Positions 1 to 7,502 of a stretch of DNA of 44,765 nt are shown piece after piece (position 1 is the first letter of the stretch; the number at the start of each line of letters is the position of its first letter). The notes below the pieces were generated by a model that was not told the DNA's origin, did no database searches, and was given only the letters and a program-made list of their open reading frames with translations. Both the position numbers and the translations under genes were made by a program. Source of the DNA: a bacterium EF100-94H03 bin56 (GTDB taxonomy: Bacteria; Pseudomonadota; Alphaproteobacteria; SP197); assembly GCA_002238685.1 (NCBI GenBank), contig MPMV01000036.1:1-44765 (forward strand). The letters run 5' to 3'.

Positions 1-266
1 CGACCGGTGTGACCTCGGCAGCCGTACCCGTGATGAAGACCTCCGTCGCCCGCGACAGATCGTCGTCGGTGAGGTGGCGTTCGACGACCTCGATGCCCTG
101 ACGGCGCGCCAGAGCGATCACCGAACGACGGGTAATGCCGTCGAGGAAACAGTCAGGCGTCGGGGCGTGGATCTTGTCATCGACCACCAGGAACAGGTTG
201 GCGCCGGTCGCTTCGGCCAGAAATCCGCGGTAGTCGTACATCAGCGCGTCGTCGTAACCCTCGCTC
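1..266 (-). pseudogene. Truncated second copy of ilvE (branched-chain aminotransferase)
   Basis: This stretch matches 2138-2403 inside the intact ilvE at 264 of 266 positions, with differences at 128 and 166. It runs in the same orientation. On the minus strand it encodes about residues 176-264 of the aminotransferase. Homology stops abruptly at 266, in codon 176, so the copy has no 5' half, start codon, cofactor-binding half or catalytic lysine. Its 3' continuation lies outside the window. It cannot make an active enzyme. It forms one side of a direct repeat that brackets the toxin-antitoxin genes at 632-1654. Confidence 0.85.
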
Positions 267-631
267 CCGGGGCAACCCGTTGAACAGCTCGAAAAGTAAC
301 GCAGTGACCCGATCCGGCGCCATGGGCCCCTGTGATAGCGTGTCACATGCCGTCAGCCGCGATACTCCCTGGCGTCGCGGTCAGGGACGGACACGCTCCT
401 CTTTGTCGGTCATCCCATGTATCGAATGGCGCCCTTGTGGCCTTCCGCCTGTGATCACGCCAAAAGCCATCATCATATGGTCACCGGATTTGATCCAACT
501 TCTGGGCACACATCTCCCAAACTGGGCCTCCATGTTAGTGTCGCACGATTCCGACAGAGTGTCATTTGCGTTACTTATTGCATTTGCGGCATCTGAAGCC
601 TATTCTCTGCCCGATTGACGGAGGCTCCCAA
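267..631. other. Intergenic segment between the ilvE fragment and the toxin-antitoxin pair
   Basis: About 365 bases with no convincing gene. The region appears AT-richer than its surroundings, especially 450-610, as is often seen for imported DNA. Reading frames here have no recognisable protein signature. The only structure I see is the pair of direct repeats at 563-588. Confidence 0.5.
563..588. promoter_or_regulatory. Direct repeats, candidate operator of the HTH-PIN operon
   Basis: The octamer CATTTGCG occurs at 563-570 and again at 581-588, 18 bp apart start to start, in an AT-rich stretch ending about 44 bp before the antitoxin start at 632. Antitoxins with DNA-binding domains usually repress their own operon, so repeated sites just upstream are plausible operators. 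This is inference from position only. Confidence 0.3.
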
Positions 632-1081
632 GTGGCAGGGAAGACCGAGATAGCCGCCGTGTGCGGCATTCCGACCGATCGGGATGCGGCGCTCGCTGAC
701 AGGGCGGGTCGGACACTCGACGGGTTGATCGGTGGGCCGAAGCCGGTCTCCGCGCGTTTCGGCGCCGAGACCGTGGACATCCCGACGCCAGCGATGCGGC
801 TGCTCAGGGAGATCCTGGACCAGATGGCGCACGGAAGAGGAGTCGTGTTGACGCCCTTGCACGCCGAACTGACGACGCGGCAGGCCGCCGAGCTGTTGCA
901 GGTTTCCCGGACGCACCTGGTTCAGCTTCTCGACGAGGGACGGATATCGTACCGGAGGGTCGGTTCCCACCGTCGTGTCCGCGTCGAGGATATCATTGCC
1001 TATCGCCGGAAGACGGAATCACGCCGCCGCGAGGCGCTCGATGAGCTGACTGCTCACGACCAGGAACTCGGCCTGCAATAG
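632..1081 (+). CDS. Antitoxin with excisionase-type (MerR-like) helix-turn-helix
   Basis: Predicted 149-residue DNA-binding antitoxin of a type II toxin-antitoxin pair. The C-terminal third (about residues 80-128) carries the excisionase/HTH_17 pattern: LTTRQAAELLQVSR, then a turn and the basic wing RRVGSHRRVRVEDI. The N-terminal part (about 1-75) has no family I can name and probably holds the toxin-binding surface. I chose the GTG at 632 because GGAGG at 620-624 precedes it by 7 nt; the frame could also open upstream at 566. It ends 3 nt before the PIN-domain gene, so the two are co-transcribed. Excisionase-like HTH proteins paired with PIN domains are a known arrangement. The role as antitoxin is inferred from this pairing. 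Confidence 0.72.
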   Translation: MAGKTEIAAVCGIPTDRDAALADRAGRTLDGLIGGPKPVSARFGAETVDIPTPAMRLLREILDQMAHGRGVVLTPLHAELTTRQAAELLQVSRTHLVQLLDEGRISYRRVGSHRRVRVEDIIAYRRKTESRRREALDELTAHDQELGLQ

Positions 1082-1084
1082 GCG

Positions 1085-1654
1085 ATGGCCTCGCTGACGG
1101 CGTTGCTTGATGCCAATGTCCTCTATCCGGCCGGCCTTCGCGACCTGCTGCTGCGTCTCGCCGACCGCTATCTCTATGCGCCGCTTTGGAGTGCCGACAT
1201 CCATGCGGAATGGATGAGCAGCCTTCTGACCGACCGCCCGGACATCGCCCCCGGTGTGCTGGACAGGACCCGCGCGGCCATGGACGAGCACTTTCCCAGT
1301 GCCGTCGTGACGGATTACCGGACGCTTGTCGCCGAGCTCGACCTGCCGGACCCCGACGACCGCCATGTGCTGGCCTCGGCAATCAGGGGCGGAGCGGATG
1401 TGATCGTGACCGGTAACCTGCGTGACTTCCCCGCCAGTCGCCTTGCCGCTCACGCCATCTCGGCACAGCATCCGGACAGCTTCATCTGCGACCTGTTCCA
1501 GACCGACGCCGAGACCGTGCTCGCCGCCGTTCGCGGTCACCGGGCGGCTCTGCGCAACCCGCCCCGGTCCGCAAACAATCATCTGGCCGCCCTCGAACGC
1601 CTTGGCCTGGACCGGGCGGCATCGTTGCTGAGAATCCACGAGAAGGACATCTGA
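1085..1654 (+). CDS. PIN-domain toxin (VapC-like ribonuclease)
   Basis: A 189-residue PIN-domain protein, expected to be a Mg2+-dependent ribonuclease held inactive by the HTH protein encoded 3 nt upstream. Acidic residues fit the PIN active site: D9 in LLDANVLY, E42 in HAEW, D91/D92 in DPDDRHVLASAI, and D105 in ADVIVTGN followed by D114. The protein is longer than classical VapC (about 130-145 residues). The extra C-terminal stretch (about 125-189) is mostly helical in appearance and ends in HEKDI. The fold call is secure from the spaced motifs. The RNA target is unknown. The pair sits between two copies of ilvE sequence, which suggests recent acquisition. Confidence 0.8.
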   Translation: MASLTALLDANVLYPAGLRDLLLRLADRYLYAPLWSADIHAEWMSSLLTDRPDIAPGVLDRTRAAMDEHFPSAVVTDYRTLVAELDLPDPDDRHVLASAIRGGADVIVTGNLRDFPASRLAAHAISAQHPDSFICDLFQTDAETVLAAVRGHRAALRNPPRSANNHLAALERLGLDRAASLLRIHEKDI

Positions 1655-1721
1655 CCCTGGACGGAGCGAACGGAAGAACTCCAGACGGCTCATTCTGTGT
1701 CCTTCGGCGTATCAGGGTGCG

Positions 1722-2000
1722 TTGCCCTCGGTGCCCGACTTCGGCCTGGTCCATCATGAATTCCTTGGCTGTTATCGGGTGCTTCAGCGTCTAGTGAAGA
1801 GGCTCTCGGCCATCACTCCTTGGCAGCCGCCAACCGGTCCTCTCAGCGTCACCAGGTTGTATTCCGGCACCGCCTGCCGAAGGCAAGCGAAACGAAAGTT
1901 ACCTTGTGTGATTGCAGCGACAGCGATCATCCACGGAATGAACGTGGTGACGGGAAATGTTGCCGGCGTCGAGGTCTTCGACCCCTGGTCAGGGAGGTGA
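1722..2000 (+). pseudogene. Decayed VapC C-terminal remnant
   Basis: Within this short open frame, residues 63-89 (about 1908-1988) read VIAATAIIHGMNVVTGN followed by a shortened segment ending VFDPW. This is the signature of the last 30 residues of VapC toxins (IAATA-x2-H-x4-VT-x-N, then a closing PW). The usual acidic DF segment after the N appears deleted, and the sequence before residue 60 does not look like a PIN domain. I read it as the 3' scrap of a second toxin gene lying between the HTH-PIN operon and ilvE. The rest of 1655-2051 holds nothing else I can name. Confidence 0.5.
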
Positions 2001-2051
2001 GCGGCACGCACGGGCGTCAATTGCTGCTGCGCGGAGAAAGGGCAGATTCTG

Positions 2052-2930
2052 TCAGGGACTTCTGACTTCGGCGTTGAAGTCCTGCATGAGAGCGCGGCAA
2101 ATGCGGCCTGGCTGGAAATGCAGGTCGCCGATCTGGCCGACCGGTGTGACCTCGGCAGCCGTACCCGTGATGAAGACCTCCGTCGCCCGCGACAGATCGT
2201 CGTCGGTGAGGTGGCGTTCGACGACCTCGATGCCCTGACGGCGCGCCAGAGCGATCACCGAACGGCGGGTAATGCCGTCGAGGAAACAGTCAGGCGTCGG
2301 GGTGTGGATCTTGTCATCGACCACCAGGAACAGGTTGGCGCCGGTCGCTTCGGCCAGAAATCCGCGGTAGTCGTACATCAGCGCGTCGTCGTAACCCTCG
2401 CTCTCGGCCTTGTGCTTGGCGAGCGTGCAGATCATGTAGAGACCGGCGGCCTTGGCGTGGACCGGTGCCGTGTCGGGGGCCGGCCGACGCCATTCGGAAA
2501 TGGTGAGGCGGATGCCGCGCATGCGCGCCTCTTCGGAGAAGTAGCTCGGCCATTCCCACGCGGCGATCGCCACATGAATGGTGTTCTGCTGGGCCGACAC
2601 GCCCATCATCTCGCTGCCCCGCCAGGCCACCGGCCGCACGTAGCCATCGACAATTCCGTTGGCGCGGAGCACCTCGTAGCGGGCTGCCTCCAGTGTCTCG
2701 ATCGAATACGGCAGGTCGAACCCCATGATGTTGGCCGAGCGCAGAAGGCGCTCTCCATGCTCGCGTGCGTGAAAGATCCTGCCGCCATAGCAGCGTTCGC
2801 CCTCGAACACGCTGCTCGCGTAGTGAAGTCCGTGGGTCAGGACATGGACCCTGGCATCACGCCAGTCGATCAGCCTGCCGTCGAACCAGATTGTGCCGTC
2901 CCTGTCATCGAACGGGATGAGTTCAGCCAT
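2052..2930 (-). CDS. ilvE: Branched-chain amino acid aminotransferase
   Basis: Class IV PLP-dependent aminotransferase of 292 residues, catalysing the last transamination in valine, leucine and isoleucine synthesis and the first step of their breakdown. The fold type IV pattern is clear: LTHGLHYASSVFEGER near residues 31-46, the PLP lysine K160 in VHAKAAGLY, and E194 in FLAEATGANLF. The ATG at 2930 follows an AGGAG box by a few bases. Length fits the family. It is transcribed away from the marR-like gene, with about 80 bp between them. The segment encoding residues 176-264 is duplicated at the left edge of the window, but this copy is complete and should be the working gene. Confidence 0.93.
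   Translation of the reverse strand: MAELIPFDDRDGTIWFDGRLIDWRDARVHVLTHGLHYASSVFEGERCYGGRIFHAREHGERLLRSANIMGFDLPYSIETLEAARYEVLRANGIVDGYVRPVAWRGSEMMGVSAQQNTIHVAIAAWEWPSYFSEEARMRGIRLTISEWRRPAPDTAPVHAKAAGLYMICTLAKHKAESEGYDDALMYDYRGFLAEATGANLFLVVDDKIHTPTPDCFLDGITRRSVIALARRQGIEVVERHLTDDDLSRATEVFITGTAAEVTPVGQIGDLHFQPGRICRALMQDFNAEVRSP
2138..2403. repeat. Direct repeat of ilvE sequence (second arm)
   Basis: This internal part of ilvE is repeated at 1-266 in the same orientation with two mismatches. The arms lie 2137 bp apart and enclose an HTH-PIN toxin-antitoxin operon and a VapC relic. The left arm may extend beyond the window. Confidence 0.9.
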
Positions 2931-2976
2931 GGCTCCTCATAACTCGGGAAATTCCGGCCGCCAGTCGTGCAACCCC

Positions 2977-3023
2977 TTGTCCGGGTAGAACGGTTCGTCA
3001 TATATGTCAATATGGCTGACATA
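2977..3023 (+). promoter_or_regulatory. Promoter and palindromic operator over the start of the marR-like gene
   Basis: A perfect inverted repeat, TATGTCA at 3003-3009 and TGACATA at 3017-3023 with a 7-nt spacer, covers the ATG at 3012. A sigma70-like promoter fits here: TTGTCC at 2977-2982, an 18-bp spacer, and TATATG at 3001-3006. Initiation would then fall near 3012, giving a leaderless mRNA, and no ribosome-binding site is visible before this ATG. MarR-family regulators typically bind palindromes of this size in their own promoters, so autorepression is likely. The divergent ilvE promoter may be affected too. Confidence 0.5.
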
Positions 3024-3476
3024 ACACGCGGACCGAATCCCCTGTTCCTGCGCGACGCCGATCTGCGCGAAGGGATCGAGATGCTGTACTTCGCCTATCG
3101 CGATTTCACGGCCAGGCCCGACGCCATTCTCGCCGAACATGGTCTGGGACGTGCCCATCACAGGGTCATCTACTTCGTCGGCCGTCATCCTGGAATGACC
3201 GTCAAGGATCTTCTCGCCATCCTGAAGATCACCAAGCAGAGTCTGGCGCGGGTGCTCCGCAAGGTCGTGGCCAAGGGATTCGTCGAGCAGCGGCACTGCC
3301 GGGAAGACCGACGGAGGCGCCTCCTCTACCTCACCGAACGGGGAATCGAGCTCGAGGCGCAACTCACGGCCGACCAACGTGCCCGTATAGCCAAGGCGTG
3401 GCGGGAGGCGGGGCCTGAAGCGGTCGCCGGATATCGTCGCGTGCTCGGCGGCATCATCGACGATGATGGCGGGTGA
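3012..3476 (+). CDS. petP: MarR-family regulator, PetP-like
   Basis: A 154-residue MarR-type winged-helix regulator. Residues about 35-110 contain the pattern LGRAHHRVIYFVGRHPGMTVKDLLAILKITKQSLARVLRKV followed by the wing REDRRRRLLYLTERG, as in MarR proteins. Its stop overlaps the response regulator start by 4 nt (ATGA). A MarR-like gene fused in operon to an OmpR-type regulator matches the petP-petR arrangement known from Rhodobacter, where both affect cytochrome bc1 expression. The symbol is assigned by context and resemblance, not by alignment. I prefer the ATG at 3012 over 2967 because the promoter and operator cover 3012. Confidence 0.78.
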   Translation: MADITRGPNPLFLRDADLREGIEMLYFAYRDFTARPDAILAEHGLGRAHHRVIYFVGRHPGMTVKDLLAILKITKQSLARVLRKVVAKGFVEQRHCREDRRRRLLYLTERGIELEAQLTADQRARIAKAWREAGPEAVAGYRRVLGGIIDDDGG

Positions 3477-4153
3477 TGAACCCGGACGGTCCCCACATCC
3501 TCGTTGTCGATGATGACCAGCGCCTGCGGGCGCGCCTGCAGAAGTATCTCATGGCCCAGGGGTTCCTGGTGAGCACGGCGAGCAACGCAGCCGATGCCGA
3601 GGCCAAGCTGAAGTCGCTCGTCTTCGACCTCCTGATCGTCGATGTCATGATGCCCGGCGAGGACGGCATGAGTTTCACCCGCCGCATCAGGCACGTTGCG
3701 GGTGTTCCGATCATCATGCTCACCGCTCGCGACATGGCCGATGACCGCGTGGCTGGACTCGAAGTCGGCGCGGACGACTATCTCTCCAAGCCGTTCGAGC
3801 CTCGTGAGCTCGTCCTGCGCATGCGCAACGCCCTTCGTCTTGTCCCGCCACCCCCGGAAAAATCCGGTGTCCTCACCTTCGGGCCCTTCACCTTCGACCG
3901 GGGCCGTCTCGAACTTTCCCGTTATGGCCACCGCGTGCCGCTGACCAACAGTGAAATGTCACTGCTCGGGGTGTTCGCCGGATCGCCCGGCGTCACGCTG
4001 TCGCGTTTCCGACTGGCCCAGAAAACCGCCACCGCCGAACGCTCGATCGACGTGCAGGTGTCCCGCCTGCGGCGCAAGATCGAGCACAACCCGGGTGAGC
4101 CGCAGTATCTCAGGACGATTCGTGGCAAGGGCTACGTCCTGGTGACGTGGTGA
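3473..4153 (+). CDS. petR: OmpR-family response regulator, PetR-like
   Basis: Two-domain transcriptional regulator of 226 residues. The receiver domain (about 8-122) has the acidic pocket DDD at 13-15, phospho-acceptor D57 in LLIVDVMMPGEDG, T85 in PIIMLTARD and K107 in YLSKPFEP. A winged-helix OmpR/PhoB DNA-binding domain follows (about 130-225), with LTNSEMSLLGVF, the recognition region ERSIDVQVSRLRRKIE and the wing RGKGYVL. It lies between the MarR-like gene (4-nt overlap) and a sensor kinase 12 nt downstream, so it should be phosphorylated by that kinase. The PetR assignment rests on the neighbouring marR gene. Confidence 0.88.
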   Translation: MMNPDGPHILVVDDDQRLRARLQKYLMAQGFLVSTASNAADAEAKLKSLVFDLLIVDVMMPGEDGMSFTRRIRHVAGVPIIMLTARDMADDRVAGLEVGADDYLSKPFEPRELVLRMRNALRLVPPPPEKSGVLTFGPFTFDRGRLELSRYGHRVPLTNSEMSLLGVFAGSPGVTLSRFRLAQKTATAERSIDVQVSRLRRKIEHNPGEPQYLRTIRGKGYVLVTW

Positions 4154-4165
4154 CGTGGTGACGCC

Positions 4166-5449
4166 ATGAAGCGCTGGCTCCCGAAGTCCATCTTCATCCG
4201 CTCCCTGCTCATCGTTCTGGTGCCGATCGTCATCCTCCAGATCGTGCTCGCCATCGTCTTCTATGAGAGGCACTGGGAGAACGTCACACGCTATCTCACC
4301 TCCGCCGTGGCAGGCGAGATCAACGCCCTGATCTGGACGTACACCAATCGCGATATCGACGAGGCCCTCGTCTTCGGCAACAGCTTCTTCCAGTTTTCCT
4401 CGCGTTTCCTGCCCGGTGACAGACTTCCCGGACATGTTCTCGCCAAACGCCCGACGCGGGTCGAACGGCATCTCGATCATGCGCTCGGCGGTGCGCTTTC
4501 CATGCCATTTGCCATCGACACCACCCGATCATCCCACACCACCGTCAGCATCGAGTTGCCGGAAGGCCTGCTGGTGATCACCATTCCGAAGAAACGGATG
4601 GAGAGCCGGACAACGGATCTCTTCATCTACTGGATGCTGGGTACGTCCCTGGCGCTGACCCTCATCGCCGCCTACTTCGTGCGCCAGCAGATCCGCCCGA
4701 TCAACCGGCTCGCCAAGGCTGCCGAACAGTTCGGGCGCGGCATCATCGACGTCAATTTCAGACCCTCCGGCGCGGCCGAGGTGCGCCGGGCAGCCCATGC
4801 ATTTCTTGCCATGCGTGAACGGATTCGACGGCAGATCCAGCAGCGCACAATCATGCTGGCCTCGGTCAGCCACGATCTGCGCAGCCCCCTGACGCGCATG
4901 AAGCTGGAACTCGCCTTCATCGGCGATACCGAGGAGGTGGCGAACCTGAAACGCGACATCGAGGAAATGGAACGCATGATCGATGTCTACCTCGCCTTTG
5001 CGAGAGGCCAGGGAGAGGAGGCTTCCGGGGCATTCGATCTCGCAGCGGTGATCCAAGAGGTGGCATCGGAGGCATCATCGAGTGTCGAGGTCCGGGTGAG
5101 GGAACCCCTGCCGTTCACGGGCCGGCAGGGCGCCATGAAACGCTGTCTCACCAACGTCGTTGACAACGCGTGCCGATACGGACACCGGACTGTTCTGGAG
5201 GGACGCTCCGCGGACAGATCCATCATCATCACCCTTGACGATGATGGCCCGGGTATCCCTGAAGCCTCCCGGCAGGAGGCCTTCCAGCCCTTCGTCAGGC
5301 TGGAGTCCTCCCGTGACCCCAATCTCGGAGGCGGAGGTCTGGGTCTCACCATCGCCAGCGACGTCGTCAGGGGCCACGGCGGCGACATCATTCTTGCCAG
5401 TTCACCTCTCGGCGGCCTCAGGGTTCAGATCACGCTGCCGAACAACTGA
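4166..5449 (+). CDS. Membrane sensor histidine kinase (EnvZ-like)
   Basis: A 427-residue inner-membrane kinase, the likely partner of the response regulator just upstream. TM1 spans about residues 10-30 and TM2 about 151-172, enclosing a periplasmic sensing region of roughly 120 residues with no family I recognise. A HAMP linker (RQQIRPINRLAKAAEQFGRG) leads to the dimerisation/phosphorylation helix with H236 in SVSHDLRSPLTRMKLEL. The ATPase domain shows the N box (VVDNACRYG), G1 (DDDGPGIP) and G2 (GGGGLGLTIASDVVRGHGG). All catalytic motifs look intact. The gene ends 25 bp from the convergent carotenoid oxygenase gene. Confidence 0.9.
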   Translation: MKRWLPKSIFIRSLLIVLVPIVILQIVLAIVFYERHWENVTRYLTSAVAGEINALIWTYTNRDIDEALVFGNSFFQFSSRFLPGDRLPGHVLAKRPTRVERHLDHALGGALSMPFAIDTTRSSHTTVSIELPEGLLVITIPKKRMESRTTDLFIYWMLGTSLALTLIAAYFVRQQIRPINRLAKAAEQFGRGIIDVNFRPSGAAEVRRAAHAFLAMRERIRRQIQQRTIMLASVSHDLRSPLTRMKLELAFIGDTEEVANLKRDIEEMERMIDVYLAFARGQGEEASGAFDLAAVIQEVASEASSSVEVRVREPLPFTGRQGAMKRCLTNVVDNACRYGHRTVLEGRSADRSIIITLDDDGPGIPEASRQEAFQPFVRLESSRDPNLGGGGLGLTIASDVVRGHGGDIILASSPLGGLRVQITLPNN

Positions 5450-5474
5450 CCGGTGACGCGGCGGCCCCGGGACG

Positions 5475-6962
5475 TTACACAGGGCTGAATTGCCCGTGAA
5501 ATCCGAGCGGCAGGGGGAATGGCAGCCATGCCCGCGCCAGCGGACCATCCGCCACGCCCCTGGCATCGAACACCGCTACTCCGCTCTTCGCCGTCGAACT
5601 GTCGAGGAAGGAACCGATGAGCCAACCGTCGTCCTCCTTCGTTGCATGCCGAAAGGGGATGAACAGGTGTTCCTCGACCTGGATTCCCTCACCAGGATCG
5701 AAGCGCTCCAGGCGACCCGTCTCGAGGTCCCGTTTCTCGATCGTTCCGGGCAACCAGGCAGGTGTGCCTGACGTCGAGGAGACGTTGTAGAGATAGCGGT
5801 GACGCCGCGACACCTTCGCCGGATTGATCGTCGGAAAATCACCGCCACCCCCATCTCCGGCAATTGCAAAGGAACCGTCAGGGTGGAGCACGATCCTGGT
5901 GAAGCGCGGAACCGACGCCTCGACAAGAAGCCCGTCCATCACCTTCGTGAAGGCGTCCTCGAGAAGCGAGGGATCATCGGCGAGGAAGAAGTCGAAGTGG
6001 ATGGTCCCGTCGTCCTCGTTCCAGCCGTTGCCGTGATGGAAGCCGAAAGCCGCCGGAAGCTGGACCCAGCGCCTGGAGGAGAAATCATCCTTGCGCACCA
6101 CGAGGACGCGCGAGCCGAGTTCAGGCTTCCATACATGGCTGTCGAGAAAGGTGCCCGCGACTTCCGGATCATGGACAAAGGGCGGGATGACGATGACAAG
6201 AAAGTCTCTCGTGACCACGAAATCGTGCACGAATCCCGGTTGCTCGAGCGGAATCACCTCTGCCCGGACGGCCGCGCCGTTCCCCGGGATGTGGTAGAGC
6301 ACCAGCGCCCCGTAGGGAACGGAGGCGAGGCCGAAGGCCCACAGCGTTCCGTCCGGCTCAACCTTGGGGTGAGCGGTGAACGGCAGCCCCTCGAGGCCTG
6401 CGCCCCATGACTTGAAGGCCTCCCAGGAGAGGGACTCCCGGTCGATGATGCTCGCTGATCCACCTTCCCAGAGCGCCAGCAGTTCACCCCGGTGGTCGAC
6501 AAGAGCCGTGTTGGCCGTGTTCATGTCATCGGCGCGGCGCACCGGACGGGCCCCCTCGGGATGGGTGGCGAAGGCAGGCAACAGGCGTTCTCCTTTCCTG
6601 TCCTCGAAGGCGAGTTTCGGTGTCTTGAGCATGCGTCCCCGATGGGTGACACCGCTCCCGTCGAGACGGAACTCCTGGATCATCCCATCAGCATCGAACC
6701 AGTGACGGTAGCGCAGGCCGTGGCGGCAATGAGCTGCCGGACCGATGCGCCGGAACATTCCCTGGAGGTCCGCGGGCCACGTTCCCTCGATCTCCAGCGG
6801 CCGAGGTTCGAAGTAATCAACGGGCGGCGACGCCCAGCCCAGCAAGCGACTGTCCCCGGCAAGGGCGGCATCGAAGGAGTCTTCCCTGCGCGAGGCACGG
6901 AGCGGGCCGGCGAAAAGCGAAGCGGCTCCGGTCATGGCCAGAAGGGATCTGCGGTCGAGCAT
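5475..6962 (-). CDS. Carotenoid oxygenase with twin-arginine signal
   Basis: A 495-residue member of the carotenoid cleavage dioxygenase/lignostilbene dioxygenase/RPE65 family, non-haem Fe(II) enzymes that split conjugated or styrenic double bonds. The four iron-binding histidines can be placed: H198 in TAHPKVEPDG, H246 in GFVHDF, H309 or H310 in GFHHGNGWNEDDG, and H489 in GFHGQF near the C-terminus. The N-terminus, MLDRRSLLAMTGAASLFAG, looks like a Tat signal, so the enzyme would be folded and loaded with iron before export. I chose the ATG at 6962; the frame stays open upstream only because it shadows the DUF2141 gene. It starts 13 bp after that gene. The substrate cannot be told from sequence. 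Confidence 0.85.
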   Translation of the reverse strand: MLDRRSLLAMTGAASLFAGPLRASRREDSFDAALAGDSRLLGWASPPVDYFEPRPLEIEGTWPADLQGMFRRIGPAAHCRHGLRYRHWFDADGMIQEFRLDGSGVTHRGRMLKTPKLAFEDRKGERLLPAFATHPEGARPVRRADDMNTANTALVDHRGELLALWEGGSASIIDRESLSWEAFKSWGAGLEGLPFTAHPKVEPDGTLWAFGLASVPYGALVLYHIPGNGAAVRAEVIPLEQPGFVHDFVVTRDFLVIVIPPFVHDPEVAGTFLDSHVWKPELGSRVLVVRKDDFSSRRWVQLPAAFGFHHGNGWNEDDGTIHFDFFLADDPSLLEDAFTKVMDGLLVEASVPRFTRIVLHPDGSFAIAGDGGGGDFPTINPAKVSRRHRYLYNVSSTSGTPAWLPGTIEKRDLETGRLERFDPGEGIQVEEHLFIPFRHATKEDDGWLIGSFLDSSTAKSGVAVFDARGVADGPLARAWLPFPLPLGFHGQFSPV

Positions 6963-6975
6963 GATCGCCTCCGCT

Positions 6976-7404
6976 TCAGTAACGCAGCGTGATGACGGCG
7001 TGGAACGGCTCATCGCCAATCTCCACGGAGGCATCGGAGAAGTCGGGCGGTCCCATGAACCCGGTGGCATCATTCGAGAAGCCGTAGCCTTCCGTCGGCA
7101 CCCCAAGCAGGTTGGCATCGAGTTCGCCATCGCCATTTTCGTCATGCATGACGGAAACGGCATAGTGTCCCTCGGCAAGATCCGGGAACACCAGGCTGAG
7201 CGTGCCCGCGACCGCATTCATCCAGGCGCCTGCCACAGCGCCCTGGTCATCGGGGAAGCTGACGTCGGCACGGTCCTGATGCAAGGCCAGGAAAACACGC
7301 CCGTCATCGGAACGAATTCCGGTCACGTCGATCGCCAGTTCGCCCGCGAGAACGGGTGCGTGGAAACCGAGGATCGCAACGGCGAGTGTCATCAGTCGCT
7401 TCAT
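6976..7404 (-). CDS. DUF2141 family exported protein
   Basis: A small secreted protein of 142 residues with a signal peptide (MKRLMTLAVAILGFHAPVLAG, cleaved near residue 20). The rest fits DUF2141: a beta-rich domain with the acidic, calcium-loop-like stretch HDENGDGELDANLLGVPTEGYGFSNDATG at about 92-120. No biochemical function is established for the family; I recall members near carotenoid genes. Here it is the first gene of a two-gene operon with the exported carotenoid oxygenase, 13 bp apart, so both products should meet in the periplasm. It is divergent from the LytTR gene, with about 98 bp shared for promoters. Confidence 0.82.
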   Translation of the reverse strand: MKRLMTLAVAILGFHAPVLAGELAIDVTGIRSDDGRVFLALHQDRADVSFPDDQGAVAGAWMNAVAGTLSLVFPDLAEGHYAVSVMHDENGDGELDANLLGVPTEGYGFSNDATGFMGPPDFSDASVEIGDEPFHAVITLRY

Positions 7405-7502
7405 GATGCATAGTCTCCTGTCGGTTGAAACGCCGACGCCATTTCGGCACGGTCCTGCAGAGTTTCAATCGCCATTGCGTGAAAGGCAGGGATCCTTCGC
7501 CG

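Noticed and set aside
2118..2942. Long plus-strand open frame opposite ilvE
   Set aside because: It is the shadow of the ilvE coding strand in GC-rich DNA; the minus-strand protein has all family motifs.
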